Assembly: GCA_015680685.1 (NCBI GenBank)
Contig: MNCI01003064.1
Span: 1-64,000, forward strand
Origin: Gnetum montanum
Lineage: Eukaryota > Streptophyta > Gnetopsida > Gnetales > Gnetaceae
DNA: 64,000 nucleotides
Direction: 5' to 3'
The number at the start of each line of letters is the position of its first letter. Positions within the stretch are counted from its first letter, which is position 1. A program made the translations under genes and the position numbers. Positions 44,136 through 56,400 of the stretch are shown one piece after another. Below the pieces are notes generated by a model, which saw only the letters and a program-made list of their open reading frames with translations, did not search any database and was not told the origin of the DNA.

Positions 44136-45780
44136 TAACATATGATAAAGAAAGCATAACCATGTTAGCATAAGAGTTTTTACTTATGTATTATTTATGA
44201 TCACGAAATATTTATAAAAGCACACAATATTCAAGAAATCATAGTATAATGCCACTAGAAGGTCTGCCTCTTCACTTTATGTTTGTGTTTTTTGTCATAA
44301 ATCTCTTGTAACAAATTTTTTACAACAAATTTAATGAAACTAGGAACCAAAAAATCTATTGAACTAACATTTTCCCAAGTTTCACCAAAACCAAAAACAT
44401 TAAAGGTATAAAAAATGATATTCAATAAAACAACTCTATTTATAATTCTACCATCTATATTAATAAATCTATCTCTTAAAAAGGCCTATACTTCAGAAAA
44501 AAAATGTTTGAAATAGTGCTTAGAGCACACAAAGTCAATTGTGGCCTAGCAATGGAAAACCCAACCATAAAATTTGGCTTAATTCTTGTAAATTACATGA
44601 GATTATATATCCATATGGTATTAGTTTTCCTATCGCTATGTATTTTTCAAAGCTTATCCATATTTGATCTGATGGCATATGCACATGAAGGTAGAATGCC
44701 TAGATTGTGCGATTTTAATATTGCACACCAAAAATCAAAAATTTCAAAGGAAGTAGTGGTGAAACTGTGCATTATGTGTGCCATGTGTGTGAGAGTCATG
44801 AAAATTAAGTAAAAATGAAATGGAATGAGAAAATTAATGTTAATTTGATGGAGTTTTTCTTTAACACTGCTACTTCATGCTACTTCACACCATATTTTAT
44901 TTTCAGCTCTTGTTTGTCGATGAACTCTAAATGAAGAACCAAGGAAAACTGGATTTCTGAGTTAAATACCTCAATGTCAAAGATGAATCATTGCTAATGG
45001 TAAATGGATTTGATTTGTATAAAAAATTAACCCATGTTGGTGAGCTGCTCTTTCTGTTCTGTGAAATCCAAAAGAAAAATAAATTCCAAGTTTTTGGACA
45101 TATTTTAGTTTTATGTGATTGAAGTTCCCTGCCATGTTTTAAGTCCATGCATTAGCAAAAAATGCACAGCTTTTTTCCCCACTATGACCACTATGACCAA
45201 CATTATGTGAAAATAAATACTTTCGATTAACATCACATAGGAATGCACTCCGCTGCCATATGTAGGACAAGAGTTTGACATGATCTTTGCCAATAAAATA
45301 TGGGAAAATGTATCAACATAAAGATGAAAATGGTAAAATTCTCAAGTTGTAGGTCTCAATAGGTACTATTTTTTTTCCATATTTTCGAGGACATAAATAA
45401 GATCTTTCCTATTTTAAATATACAGTTCTATGCAAATTCCATAAAAATTTTTATGAGCTGTGCATTTGGGAAGTGTAAGATTTTCTCGGAAAACTTTTAA
45501 TTTAATTTAACTTTAAAAATGTTTAATAGAAGTAAAATGTGAAAGAAAAATAAAATATATTTAATTTAAATATTTAATTATTTTATAATTCATGTCCCCT
45601 GCAAACCCATACCCAGTCTTTGCATATGCTCGCATGCCAAAATGCAAATTGAACCATGAAGAATCGGATACATTTAATGCATATCAAACCTTGTGTTCCC
45701 TCATTTGGAGTAGATCAATTTGATAATACTGATTTAGGGGAAAGAAACCTTGTCTTGACAAGGCAACAGTTGTCATTGAT
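44136..45780. other. No gene recognised
   Basis: AT-rich sequence with a few 60-100-codon chance frames (for example 44504-44812 plus) that show no familiar motif. No LTR ends, RNA genes or inverted repeats noted. Confidence 0.4.
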
Positions 45781-45799
45781 CCTAATGGGAAAGGATAAC

Positions 45800-46202
45800 A
45801 AAAAAAAGAGGGACAAAGGAGAGGATAATCTAGAACAAAAGAGAGAAGATTACTAAGGTAATGCTTTGTTTTTATTGCTTAAGTGCCACAAATTACTTAA
45901 TACTAAACCAGCCTTTATATAGGCTTTACAATGCAACTGAATTATAGAAAATCTTGGCACTATCTTAGCCATGATCTTAGAATAGAAAAATAGAGAAACA
46001 GAAAATCAAGGAAATAATAAACTGCAAATGACCAAGTCAAGAAGCTGTTAATATAGCTATCATGTTTGAATCATTCTCCAACACTCCCCCTTGATTCAAA
46101 GTTCCATACATCATGTTTAAGCCTAAAATAAAGATGCTTGTCTCAAGGAAGGTACTTCATGAGAACATTGTAGCAACCAAAAAGGTTGGTGGCTGGAAAA
46201 AA
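45800..46202 (-). repeat. Ty1/copia 3' LTR and polypurine tract (element H)
   Basis: Minus sense: a polypurine tract GGGGGAG (46084-46090) is followed by the LTR start TGTTGGAGAATGATTC (46083 leftwards), a classical copia arrangement. A TATA box GCCTATATAAAGGC (palindromic) lies at 45911-45924. The downstream CTCTCTTTTGTTCTAG (about 45838-45853) resembles the end of R/U5. The inner LTR end was not located. The pol tail to the right (46091-46202) is cut by the Tat element at 46203. Confidence 0.65.
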
Positions 46203-47792
46203 TGCCAAGGGGCCATCGACCACTGGTAGTCTCGACCCCATTTCCATGGGAGGGACATATTGGATGGAATGGGAATGGAGCACCCTGAATGATTTGGTCG
46301 ATCAGATAGGGACTTAGTCGGTGTCTATATAACCTTTTGCAACGTGTAATTTAAAAGCGAGACTGATAACGTAAAGAAATGCTTAAATGCAAAAGAAGCA
46401 GAAAAAATGTAAAATGCAATAGTAAAGAGGAAATAATGTAAAATGCAGTTAGAAAAATGCACCTCTTTGAAGCTATGACCTCGCTCTATCAAGATGGATG
46501 CAATTGGTTTCACAACATTGGGGAGTGCAGAGATCCCGAGGGTAACCAAGATGTGTAGAGAAAGAGGGTTGTGTGCTCGAACGCGGACTCAATCGTCAAC
46601 AATGAGAAGCCCTACCAAGGTGGTAGAAAAGAATAGAAGCAAATGCCAACTGAGAATGCTAACTATTTGCAATGTTAAATAGAAAGCTTATAATGCTTGG
46701 GATTATAGTGCCAACTTTTTGCTTGTCAGCCAACCAGACTGTTAGCCGATTAGAGTGCTGAGAAAATAGACTGGGGACTAAAAAATTCTGAAAAAATGGG
46801 ATGCAAAAAGTGCAAAAAAAGTTAGAATGTACAAGTGCCCGAGCCAGCTAGAGAGAGACTTTAAGCATCGCTCATTGGGGTATTTATAGGACCAAGGGTG
46901 TGCGCAAGATGCGGTTTGGACACCATGTGCCTTGGGCCTATGCTAACTTGTTTATGCTGCACGTGCCTCCATGACCATTGGGCGAGCCTACTACACTATA
47001 ATTACAAACCTTCTACATTGTAATTACGTTGTCAGAGTAACAGTGTAATTAGGTGAGGTGCATTAATGTCACGTAACCACTTTCCATGCCTTCCAAGGTT
47101 TGTAGTGTAGCATGTTTTTCATAGTGTGGCATCATGTCATGCTGTGCTATGCTATGTAGCATAGTGTAGCATAGTCGCTAGTTCGAAACAAAGAATTTGC
47201 ATTGTATCTTGTTGCATGCGCTGAAAACCTTTGTAGTGTTGCAATTTTTGGTCATAGATTTGCTACGCTACGTAGCGTATCATAGAGTAGCAACTATCCT
47301 TAGCTGCAAAAAACGTTGCCAATCTACAAACTTTGTCTTTTACACTGCGAAGTTTGTGAACTTGTTGATCCCGCCATTTGATATGCCTTCTATCAACTGC
47401 TGCAGAATTTCTACGCCTCACTGCACCATGTAGCTTAGCATAGTGTAGCAGCAAATATGACCTGATTTGGGGCAAGTTCACCGCTTTCTGATGGAAGAAG
47501 ACACTGCTGAAGGACTTGGAGTCAGGCGAGGGGATTGGTCGTCTAGCTTTTACTATGCTGTGCTACACTGTGTGGCACAGCGTAGCATAACACTATGCTT
47601 CCAAAAACATCTTCTAAAGTTTGCTACGCTACATGACATAGTATAGCGTAACAATATTCATTAACTTAGAAAACTTTCCGAAGCAGACAATTTGAACTTC
47701 AGAGCATCCATCTCCTAAAGAACTGTCATAATGCTGCATGAATTGCAAAGGCCTAGTGAAGCAAGGATGTATTTGAAATTTGGGGTGTTTCA
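46203..47792 (-). repeat. 3' LTR of the giant Tat-lineage element
   Basis: Direct repeat of 62597-64000+. The minus-strand LTR start is taken as TGAAACACCCC at 47792, after the purine stretch ACAAAGAGGGGCC. The end is CTTGGCA at 46203. TATA box (minus CCTATAAATA) at 46881-46890. It is rich in palindromic GCTACGCTA/TAGCRTAGC phrases (about 47105-47170, 47263-47300, 47430-47460, 47545-47660). No coding function is assigned to the open segment 46325-46549. Confidence 0.75.
46879..46892 (-). promoter_or_regulatory. TATA box of Tat 3' LTR
   Basis: Minus sense CCTATAAATACCCC, followed about 30 bp downstream by AAAGTCTCTCTCTAGCTGG. The same pair recurs in the 5' LTR at about 63275-63284, which fixes transcription to the minus strand. 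Confidence 0.65.
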
Positions 47793-48869
47793 TTGGCCCC
47801 TCTTTGTCGATGTCTAGAGGATGGGCTTGAGAGACATTGACAAAGAAAACAAAACACCACGAAAGACACAATGCTAACGTTGCTACTTGGTGACTGTCAT
47901 GACATTGCTTGGCTATGCTTGAGAGTGTTGCATTCATCTCTAGGAAAAGGGCAAAGATGAGGTTTAGCAAAGTCCCTCGTCGGAGTGCTCATGAGGGACT
48001 TGTTTACATTTTCATCTTTACTCTGACCTTCAACCTTGTGTAGGATTGGTGTTTCCTTTGCAGGATGAGTTGCATTACATTCGCAAAGGGTTTTGACCTA
48101 CCTACAGATGCCTTCCATGTGGCAAGCTACGTTACACATGTCATGGAATTTGCACTTTGAAGTAGTCAAGCTAGTTGAGGCACTCACTTCGCGACGCTGT
48201 AGCACCTATTGTTGTGGCCAGACTCATCTTCGACCGCACTTGGTAAGCATGACGGAGAGCAAGATAGCCACAATGTGAAGTGAGGGCAAAAGGTCTTGCT
48301 TGTTGTACATGTTGTTGAAGCTCTTGGACACCCATGCTAGTGCACGGTGTCCAAAGTAGGAAGGAAAGTAGTGGCCTTGGCAACACCAGCATGGAGGAGC
48401 TGGCATTGAAGGTGCCGAGAGTTGTTGTGAGTGTGGATGCTTTGGAATCCCTGCCAAGGGCATGCATTCTCAGTTCAGCTATGGGATCAACTACCACATA
48501 GCTAAATGTCATTTGAGCCCGGGTGTTGGTAGGGGGTTGGAGGATAACAATATTGTGGCTGGGCCACAATACTACTGGAACTCCAGTAGTGGGCACTGGC
48601 CAAGGAACTATCATCAGGACGGTGGGTCGTGGTGATGGTAGGTTTGGAGGTGCTAGTGTGACATCATACGACATCTCCAAAGGGTCAGCATGATGCCAAG
48701 GGTAACGACATTACATGTTTTCCATATCATGTTCCCACTGCGTCATTAACCGCGTTATGGAGCTGCAACATCCCACCCCCACATCAGCACTATGCTTGCT
48801 CGTTTGATGTGTACTTAACACAGATGCATGCTAGGGAAGTGACGCGAACCCAGTTTAAGATCTTGGTAG
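47793..48869 (-). other. Post-pol region of Tat element with one long open frame
   Basis: Between integrase and 3' LTR. The minus frame 48171-48680 (169 codons) is open. It is Pro/Ala/Ser/Thr-rich at first (APPNLPSPRPTVLMIVPWPV), then Leu- and Gln-containing. It has no recognised domain and may be chance or a remnant of an extra ORF. Nothing else was recognised. Confidence 0.4.
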
Positions 48870-49200
48870 ACTGTGTGCTAGTTTAGAGTCCCAGTGGACC
48901 GTTGTGTTGGTTTAAGGTCACAACAGACCATACATGCTAGTTTAATGTCATAGCAGATGTGTCGTGCCAATTTATAGTCATAGCGGACTAGCTATGACTA
49001 TTTTACATCGTAGCAGATGGTTGCCTCTAGTTTAATGTCGTAGCAGATGGTGGTTGTCGTGGTTGCTAGTTTATCATCATAGTGGATTATGCTTGATGCC
49101 GCTAGTTTAACATTGTTGTGGACGCTGCTTGATGTTGCTAGTTTAATGTCATTGTGGATGCTGCTTGCTATTGTCACCGATTTAACATCGTGGCGGACAC
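48870..49200. repeat. Tandem repeats, CTAGTTTAATGTC type, period about 35 bp
   Basis: Roughly nine diverged copies of GCTAGTTTAATGTC followed by a GTGGACGCTGCTTG-like half. Each contains a short GTC...GAC inverted pair. In minus sense they translate into an imperfect HNDIKLATSSS repeat (48998-49216), so an array sits at the very end of pol. Similar arrays flank the antisense gene at 52940 and 58140. Confidence 0.75.
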
Positions 49201-49212
49201 TACTTATTGTTG

Positions 49213-50440
49213 TCATGCCTCAAATGTAGTACGGCTTGAGATACGAGTGATTCACCAGATTGGTGAACTCATTGCCATCCATCTCTACAAGCTTGAAGGA
49301 TCCATACCCGAAGGCTTTAGTGACCATGTAAGGGCCTTCCCAGTTGGCTACGAATTTGCTCACATGCTCACAGACAACCTTGAGGATGAGGTCTCCCTTT
49401 TGTACTGGCCGTCGATGCAGGTTTGCACGGTGCTTTTGTTGTTGCTTGCTCTAGTAGTGCTCTATGCATCTCAATGTCTATGCATGCTCCTCCTCTACTA
49501 AGTCGAGGTCGATGGTCCATGACTCATTGTTCTAGGCTTCACTCACAACATCCGTGAGGATCATCTGAAGTGATGGTACCTGCAACTCAAGAGGAAACAT
49601 AGCTTTAGATCCGTAAACAAGGTTGTAAGGAGTCTTACTTATCATGGTTCTTCATGTTGTTCTGTAGGCCTAGAGAACGTAGAGGATTTGTTCATGCCAC
49701 TGCCTCTTGTTGTTTCCAAGCATCCACTTTAGTAAGTTGATGATGGAAATATTTGTAGCCTCTGCTTGTCCATTTTCCTGCGGATAATACGTGGAGGAGA
49801 ATGATTGCTTAATGCCTAGGTTTCTACAAAAGGTTCAAGTTTCTGTACTACTGAATTACGGCCCATTGTCAGTCACAATAGTCATTGGAAGCCCGAACCT
49901 TGTCACGATGTTATCCAGGATGAAATACCAGATTTTCTAAGACATTGTTTTCCTCAAGGGAATAGCTTCCACCCACATAGTGAAATACTTAGTGGCATTG
50001 ATAATGAAGCTATTCCCTACGGAGAAATTAGGCATGATAGGTCCTATGAGGTCTAGTCCCCATCATTGGAAAGGCCACATGATTTGCATTGGTTGTAGGT
50101 CCATAGGTGAGACTTGTATGAGATTTGCATGCCTCTGACACATGTCACATGTCTTGACTTTCGACAGACAGTTGTGCTCCATGTGGGGCCAATAGCACCC
50201 TAGGCATCTGATTTTCACAGCGATAGCCCTGGGTGCTATGTGTCTGCTGCACAGTCCCTCATGCCCTTCATTAATTACCTTCTATGCCTACTCCCCACCC
50301 ACACATGCCAGCAATATCCTTTCATAGGAACATTGACATAGGGCGGCATTTCCCATGAGCGTATATTGTCGAGCACCCTTGCAGATCGCATCTCTCTGAC
50401 CAGATGTTAGTCCACTTGGTGGTTTATCATGTTGCAGGTA
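49213..50440 (-). pseudogene. Tat-lineage integrase
   Basis: Integrase with every landmark still readable on the minus strand. Zinc finger: HEGLCSRHI (about 50225-50255) and CDMCQRH (about 50130-50152). Catalytic core: GLDLIGPI (about 50040-50065), IVTDNGP (about 49862-49885) and YYPQENGQAEATN (about 49755-49793), giving D, D and E. The C-terminal GPYMVTKAFGYGSFKLVEMDG and YLKPYY (about 49215-49330) are typical of the Tat branch. Roughly ten stops or shifts remain, so it is not functional as it stands. Confidence 0.9.
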
Positions 50441-50474
50441 GGCTTTAATGTTAGCATACCACTCCTAGCTGTCC

Positions 50475-51010
50475 ATGGCACTGATAGAGGCCACGTGTCC
50501 CACCTGAGTGATAGGCTCAGTGCATTTGACAATCGCAGTTGGCAGACTTGCGAACGAGTGTGGTGGAATTCTTAATGCAAGAGTGGCTAAGGCATCTGCC
50601 ATGTTGTTCTCATTGCGTGGCATGTATTTCACATCTATGGTTGTAAATTGCTTAAGAAAGCTTTTTTCTAGGTCGCAGTAGGATTGTAGGTGCATAGCTT
50701 TGCAGGCGTAGACCTCAATGATTTGATTCACAACTAGTTATGAATCACCGCAGATTGCCAAGTGTTGTATGCACAATGTTTGCATAGCAAAGAGGCCTCT
50801 GAGTAGCCCCTCATACTCTGCCACATTTTTGGTGCATGGGAACAGAAAATGATAAGCAAATGGGTGCATTTCCCCAAAGGGAACCATGATGATGGTAGTA
50901 GCACTACCTCCTCGCAAGGTTGAAGCGTCGTCGAAGTGTAAAATAGCTTCTAGATGCGAAGGGACGATGTTGATAATGTCAACATGTTCATCTGGGAATT
51001 TAGGATCTAT
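50475..51010 (-). pseudogene. Second ('archaeal-type') RNase H of the Tat element
   Basis: Tat elements carry an additional RNase H between the ordinary RNase H and integrase. Here: AILHFDDASTLRGG (about 50920-50955, first Asp), FPCTKNVAEYEGLLRGLF (about 50790-50845, Glu), AICGDS-stop-LVVNQIIE (about 50725-50765, Asp) and MPRNENNMADALATLALR (about 50575-50630, last Asp). All four acidic catalytic positions are present. One stop replaces Gln. This domain by itself places the element in the Tat lineage. Confidence 0.9.
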
Positions 51011-51058
51011 GGTTGTGTGGTCATCGACGGGTGAGGCCGTAAGTTGTGTTGCTATGGC

Positions 51059-51380
51059 TTAACAATTAGTTGATGACTGGATTACATAGTATAGGTCAAA
51101 CTCCATGGTTATTTCTTTCCATCGAGCTATCCTACTACTTTCATATAGGTTAGTATTAATATCCCGGAGTATGTTGCTTTTGCAAATGATGTTAACTGCA
51201 CTGCGAAATAGATAGTGCCTCCACTTTTTTAGTGCAAATACTAAGGCAAGAAAATTCCTCTCTACTTCGTTGTATTTTGCCTCATGTGTTATTAACGCAT
51301 GACTCACGTAGTACACTTATCTCAAATCTGTCGTCTCATTTCTGACATAGCAGTGCTGTGATAGATGTGTCAGAGATGGC
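51059..51380 (-). pseudogene. RNase H (gypsy type) of the Tat element
   Basis: Minus frame: VYYVSHALITHEAKYNEVER, then LALVFALKKWRHYL, NIICKSNILRDI and SRIARWKEITMEFDLYYVI. This is the degenerate RNase H that precedes the archaeal-type RNase H in Tat elements. It is preceded by RT and followed by a short linker. Confidence 0.88.
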
Positions 51381-51399
51381 AAGGTAGATGAAGAAAGGC

Positions 51400-52600
51400 T
51401 TATCCCTTTGTGGAGGGTGCACCGTTGGGAGGTGCAAAAGCTCTTTCTTCAAGTTGTTGAAGGCTTATTGATACTGGGTTGTCCACTCAAAGTCAACCTC
51501 TTTCTTTAGAAGATGTTGCATGGGGTGTAACTTGTCAGTCAACTTTACTATAAACCTTCAGATAAACTGTACCCTACCTTGCAAGCCATGTAACTCCTTC
51601 AAGTTTGTAGGAGCTGCCAGGTTGATGATGGCCTTGACTTTGTTAGAGTCCACTCTTATTCTGGCCTTTGATACCATGAATCCTAACATGCGTATGGTTT
51701 TCACACCTAAGACACACTTCTTAGGATTAAGGCATAGATCATGAATTTGACAATAGTTAAGGACTACCCCTAGATTGCATGGATGATTAGCTACCTTTTT
51801 GGACTTAACTGCTATATCAACCATGTAGTCATTTAACATTTCTAGGATGTAGTCACTGAAGATGTAGGTCATGGATCACTGGTAGGTTGCTCCAACGTTC
51901 TTGAGCTCAAAACGCATCATGGTGTAACAGAAGGTACCCCATGGGGTAATGAAGGTTGTAACTAATTGATGTTCAAGGTTGATGTGAATTTTTTTATAGC
52001 CAAAAAAGCCATCCATGAAGGATGACAGAGCATGACCAGCCATAGTGTCAATGATTTGATCAATGCTTGAAAGTAGAAAGCCATCCTTGATTATTGCTTT
52101 GTTCAGATCCTGGAAGTTTATGCAGATTCGTATTTCTCCCATTTTCTTGGAAAGTACAATGATGTTGGACATCCATTCTAAATAATCGAACACACAAATG
52201 AAGCTAGCTTGGTATAGCTTGGTGATTTCGTCCCTTACGACTAGTGCAATTTTTGGTTTGACTTCTCAAGTGTTTTTCTTGACTACCTTCATGCACGGGT
52301 CTAGGATGATCTTGTGTTGTATCAGCCTTGGATCTAAACCTGGCATGTCACTGTATGACCATGTGAAGACATTGATGTTATCTTACAGAATTTTGGCTAC
52401 ATTTTCGTGTGTCAGCGCATCTAGGAGGGAGCTAAGCTTTAACGTTTTTACCTCCCCCTTGGGCATGGTCACAAGCATCTCGATGAGAGGATCTTTAGTT
52501 ACATCCCCAGCCTCTAAATGTAGATTTTAGACTAGATGCTCAGGCCAATATGGGGGTGCTTCTAAAGATGCTATGGTGCTAGCTGTGGTTGACCTCCAAT
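51400..52600 (-). pseudogene. Tat-lineage reverse transcriptase
   Basis: The upstream linker reads MPGLDPRLIQHKI (about 52300-52340). RT blocks follow: YLEWMSNIIVLSKKMGEIRI, INFQDLNKA, MAGHALSSFMDGFFGYKKI, TTFITPWGTFCYTMMRFELK and NVGATYQ (51876-52193). A frameshift follows, then DYMVDIAVKSKKVANHP (about 51790-51840). VDDxxVKSK is the expected catalytic box, and here its two Asp are separated as V-D-I. KCVLGVKTIRMLGFMVSKA (about 51650-51720) and LHGLQGRVQFI end the connection. Motif style (FITPWGTFCY, NxGATYQ) is that of the Tat/Ogre branch. Confidence 0.9.
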
Positions 52601-52697
52601 AGATTAGGTCTGGGTTCAATTGTCTCGTGATCTTGCCATGCGGACCTGCTAGGGCTAAAGGTGTCAAGAGTTCATGATGGCTTTCCATTTTTTCTTA

Positions 52698-52722
52698 ACC
52701 TGTAAAAATGAGATGAAAGCCT
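52698..52722 (-). promoter_or_regulatory. 3' splice site just upstream of the Tat RT module
   Basis: Minus sense CTTTCATCTCATTTTTACAG then GTTAAG: a pyrimidine tract ending in CAG at 52700-52701. It lies about 100 bp before the first recognisable RT-module residues. Ogre-type Tat elements are known to splice an intron between protease and RT, so this fits as the acceptor. The donor near the protease end was not pinned down. Confidence 0.6.
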
Positions 52723-52939
52723 GGTTAAGAGGCACCTATTGGTAGTAATCATGTATAATTAAAAATTACAAAGTAATGAAAATATGTATGATGTAGAGAT
52801 TAAAATTTTTCCAATGTAAAGTCATGGCAGACTATTATCGCATGGAGATGCAGAGCTGCTAAAATAGGAAAATGTAAACTGTCAACTTGAGAGAATGTGA
52901 AACTGCTAAGGAGAAGATGTCAAACTTCCAATGCGAAAA

Positions 52940-53125
52940 TGTGAGATTGCTAGTTTAGTATCATTGTGGACTGCAAACGTATAACAGATTCAAACATGCT
53001 AGTTTAAGGTCTTTTCAGACCATGAAAGTTGCAACTGTGCTGGGGTTTGCTATTTTAAGGTCTTTTTGGACCAGTAAAAGCACAACTATGCTACGATTGC
53101 TAGTTTAAGGTCCTTTCGAACTAAG
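52940..53125. repeat. Tandem repeats, GCTAGTTTAAGGTC type
   Basis: Four diverged copies of GCTAGTTTAAGGTCNTTTCGGACC-like units, each with an internal GGTC...GACC inverted pair, spaced about 55 bp. They lie between the RT acceptor and the promoter of the antisense gene and are related to the array at 48870-49200. Confidence 0.7.
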
Positions 53126-53303
53126 AAAATCAAAAATATATTTTTTCATTTTTTGTGAAAGCAAGCCATTAGCTTGAAGCATGTCAAGGTTTAATGCTAA
53201 CAGTGCCACGATGTTGTGGTGGCCATGCTAATAGTGCCACACTATCATGGTGAGCATTAAATGGAGATAGAGAGAAGCAAGTTTCCCTTTTTACCATTAT
53301 GGT

Positions 53304-53312
53304 CATAAATAG
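53304..53312 (+). promoter_or_regulatory. TATA-like box of the antisense gene
   Basis: CATAAATAG on the plus strand, about 150 bp upstream of the ATG at 53461, is followed by sequence compatible with a short leader. It suggests that the nested gene has its own promoter. Confidence 0.45.
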
Positions 53313-53460
53313 GGATTAAACCCTAGTAAGCTTGTCATTCTCACTGTAAGAGCGCAGAGCCTATATTCGGAACATAAGGCAATTTTGGAGAGATTGTGCT
53401 AACAGCGAGCAAGATGGTTTTCTGCACAGTGATGAGGAGAAAAAGTCTATGATTAGGACG

Positions 53461-56400
53461 ATGGCTCCAAAGAAGAAATGCAAAAATTTGGCACTTACAA
53501 AGGTTGAGGAGGTGAAGCAAACCCTAGGGCACATGACTCAGGTGCACGTCGCAGCGTGGAAGGACACGCCATTTACCTGGTAGGCTACCATGCACCCTTT
53601 GTTTTCTCTCAATTCTATTATTATTTTCTACTTATGTTTTTCTCTGCTTTCATTTTGCATCATAGTTTTAGCCATTTTCGTTTTCTGTTGTTGCATTGGT
53701 TTGGCCTTTGCATCACCGCTATCGTCATCTCGTCCGTGATGAGTGCATAAACATTACTCGATCATTGCATGCGAGGTCGCTTAAACTGCCACCACTGTAG
53801 TTGTCACAACCAAAGGGGATCATGCAGCTTAAGTTATTTGATGTTTGAATGGCATGATGTAGGTCCCTTGAGAGGGTTGGGCCATGCGTGATGTTATAGT
53901 GTGACACATGTTCTATCAGGGTGTATTGTTAATTTCCCTGTTAGGGTTAATTGCTCTATTGCTACACTAGGCTATTTTTTGGTACGCTACCATTTTCCTG
54001 TTCTTTCTACGCTACGTGTGGGAAGAGGGTTATGCTACACTATATGCGTGGACTACTAAGTATTTCTACGTTGCGTGTGTATTGCACTTAGACATGATGC
54101 TAAAACTTGTTGGTTGCATTGTGTAGAATGGGGCTAAGGCCAATGTTGATTGTTTTGGAAATTAGAGGGGTCATGTGTCATGTGAGCAAACCTGTGGCCA
54201 ATGCTCCTCCTCTCTAGATATGTATGGGAGAGCGGCGGGTTTGGTTCAAGAAAGAGGCACATGACTTTTTACAATTCCTCCTCAACCACTTCAATGTGAT
54301 CATTTGGTCCTCCCTAGAGGAGGAGGAGGTGACTGACATAACACAAGCCATATTTCCTGGGGAAAGTGGGTCATTCTGAGGTTTCTGACCGATAGGGAAA
54401 TCATGAGCAGGCAAGGAGAAGGATCCAGTCAACACCCAACATGGTTAAGGCATTTGGCTTGGATTTGGGAGATTCTTGAGTACAACTGCTACCACCATTT
54501 CAACACACTATTCCTTGCATGTTTTATGAAGATGTGCTTCCAGAACCCTCAAGGAACTTTCTACTATGTTGGTAATTGAGTTTTGTAGCCTTGCTCCATT
54601 GTTTTTGTGGGACGCTATCCATATTGGCAAAATGCTAATAGTATGCGTTTGTTACCAGGTTCTTCATCAACAAGAATGGAGTTCACGACCGTCCAGGTCT
54701 ACTGGCTATAGCACAGCTAGCCCTATAGGATTTCTCTTCTACTGAGAACCTATGGGCAGGTGCGATTGGTCAAAGCAGGGGTGAATATCATACCTACCCA
54801 ATCCGATATCGCATTCTCTTCAATCAATGCAAGGGGTAGGGTTGGCTGGATGAGGAGTGGGTAGAACCCTTTAAACTAGTCACAGTTGAACAAGTTATGC
54901 TTGAACTTCCACCATTCCCATTATCGTATAGACCTAGTAGGCTGAACACTAAGTGTCGCATTCTTACGTTCCTTTGCAATCTTTGCATTTTTTGCATTTT
55001 TATGCCAAATGTTTTTGTAAAACTGTTGTAGGGGTGAAGAAGCCCCAAGAGGTGATGGTGGTAAGCACTAAGACATAGCGGGCAAACATCTACTTCAAAT
55101 ATGAAGAAGTAGGATCGAGCCAATGTTGGATAAACTGTGTGACTTTGGACTCCTTGGTCCAGAACATCCAAAAGGTTGGGCTTATGGATCTATTCTTGGC
55201 CCTGAATCTGAGCGTTCCTACCACTGAAATGCTTTTCCTAGTCAACTCCTTTTTTGAAAAGGTGGGCCGCTTCCACATGCACATACGAGGCATGCGAGTG
55301 GTCATTGAAATCAATGACCAACTATTCATGGACCTGTTCGGTGTTCTTGCCAATGGCATCCTCATAGGGTCAAAGGGAAAGAAGGAGCTGATCCTTCTGA
55401 AGAAGGATATTTAGGAGTGGCTGGGGATTGCCAAGGAGCAAAAGGGGCTCCCCATGGAGAAGCTTAAAGACAGGCCAGCCAAGGAGATTTACCCTATCTT
55501 CCACACTCACGCATTCTCCCAACTGCTTATCCAAGGGAAGGTTCCAAGGCTTGAGTAGGCCTAGATAATGCATGAGGTCATGGAAGAAGGGGCCCGTTAC
55601 AACTAGGTCAGCTTTTAATGTAAATGCTTTCAGGCTAACATTTTGTGACTCTACCAAAAATCGGAGTCCCGTTTCAACATACATTATGCCTTCTACATAG
55701 GTTGTCTAAAGCGCTTCGTAGAGTTTCTAGTGGTTCAAGCGAATGGAGTCTGGGTCATGCGAAATCGTAACTAGATTTCCAGACCGTAGATTCACGAGAT
55801 CCTATGGACCACATGAGCCCAAGATCCCCTAGAAATAATTGGGGAGTTCTTGTCTGTAATGACCAAGGATTGGATGGCTCGTAATGTTCGTGGCTAGGAT
55901 AGCATAGGTGAGACACCCCCTGCCATAGCTAGTAGCATGTCATGGGAGTAACATCTCATAGCCGAGACTGTGCCCAAAGAGTTATGGTGGAAGAGGCCTC
56001 CCCTAGCTAAGGAAACCCTTCGTGTGGAGGAAGAGGAGGGGTGAAGACTATATCTTAAACTACTGAGGATGCAACCCCCCATTGGTAAATGCTTTTTTTC
56101 AATGCTTACTTTGTCATTGTCTGCTAAGCTACGCTAGGTGACGTAGCATAGCAGAGAACTTGCTTTAGGCTAACTTGTTTTGTGCTAATGCAAACATGTT
56201 TCTTTGCTAGTAGAGGAAGAAGAATAAGAAGAAGAAGGTGATGAAGAAGTGTCGGCCCCTAAGGCAGGGGTGAAAAATAAAGACATGGAGGCCCCAGTCT
56301 CAGAGGAAAGGGTCCCAATCAAGAATAAAGGAGCTCCTATCGCTAGGGAAGGGGCTCTTATGATTAAGGAGAATCCTCCTACCAACGAGAAGGCCACTTT

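Noticed and set aside
44504-44812. 102-codon plus-strand frame
   Set aside because: No domain, no neighbouring element structure and AT-rich composition. A chance frame is likely.
48171-48680. 169-codon minus frame as a real protein
   Set aside because: It is long and open, but Pro/Ser/Thr-rich without a domain. Kept only as a note in the post-pol region until conservation in other copies is shown.
54250-54360. Plus-strand peptide FLQFLLNHFNVIIWSS resembling FCP1/SCP-type phosphatases
   Set aside because: It lies in a frame that does not join the downstream exon. The alternative frame (FLTDREIMSRQGE, then TWLRHLAWIWEILEYN) stays open through the splice donor. No DxDxT motif exists nearby, so the similarity is probably chance.
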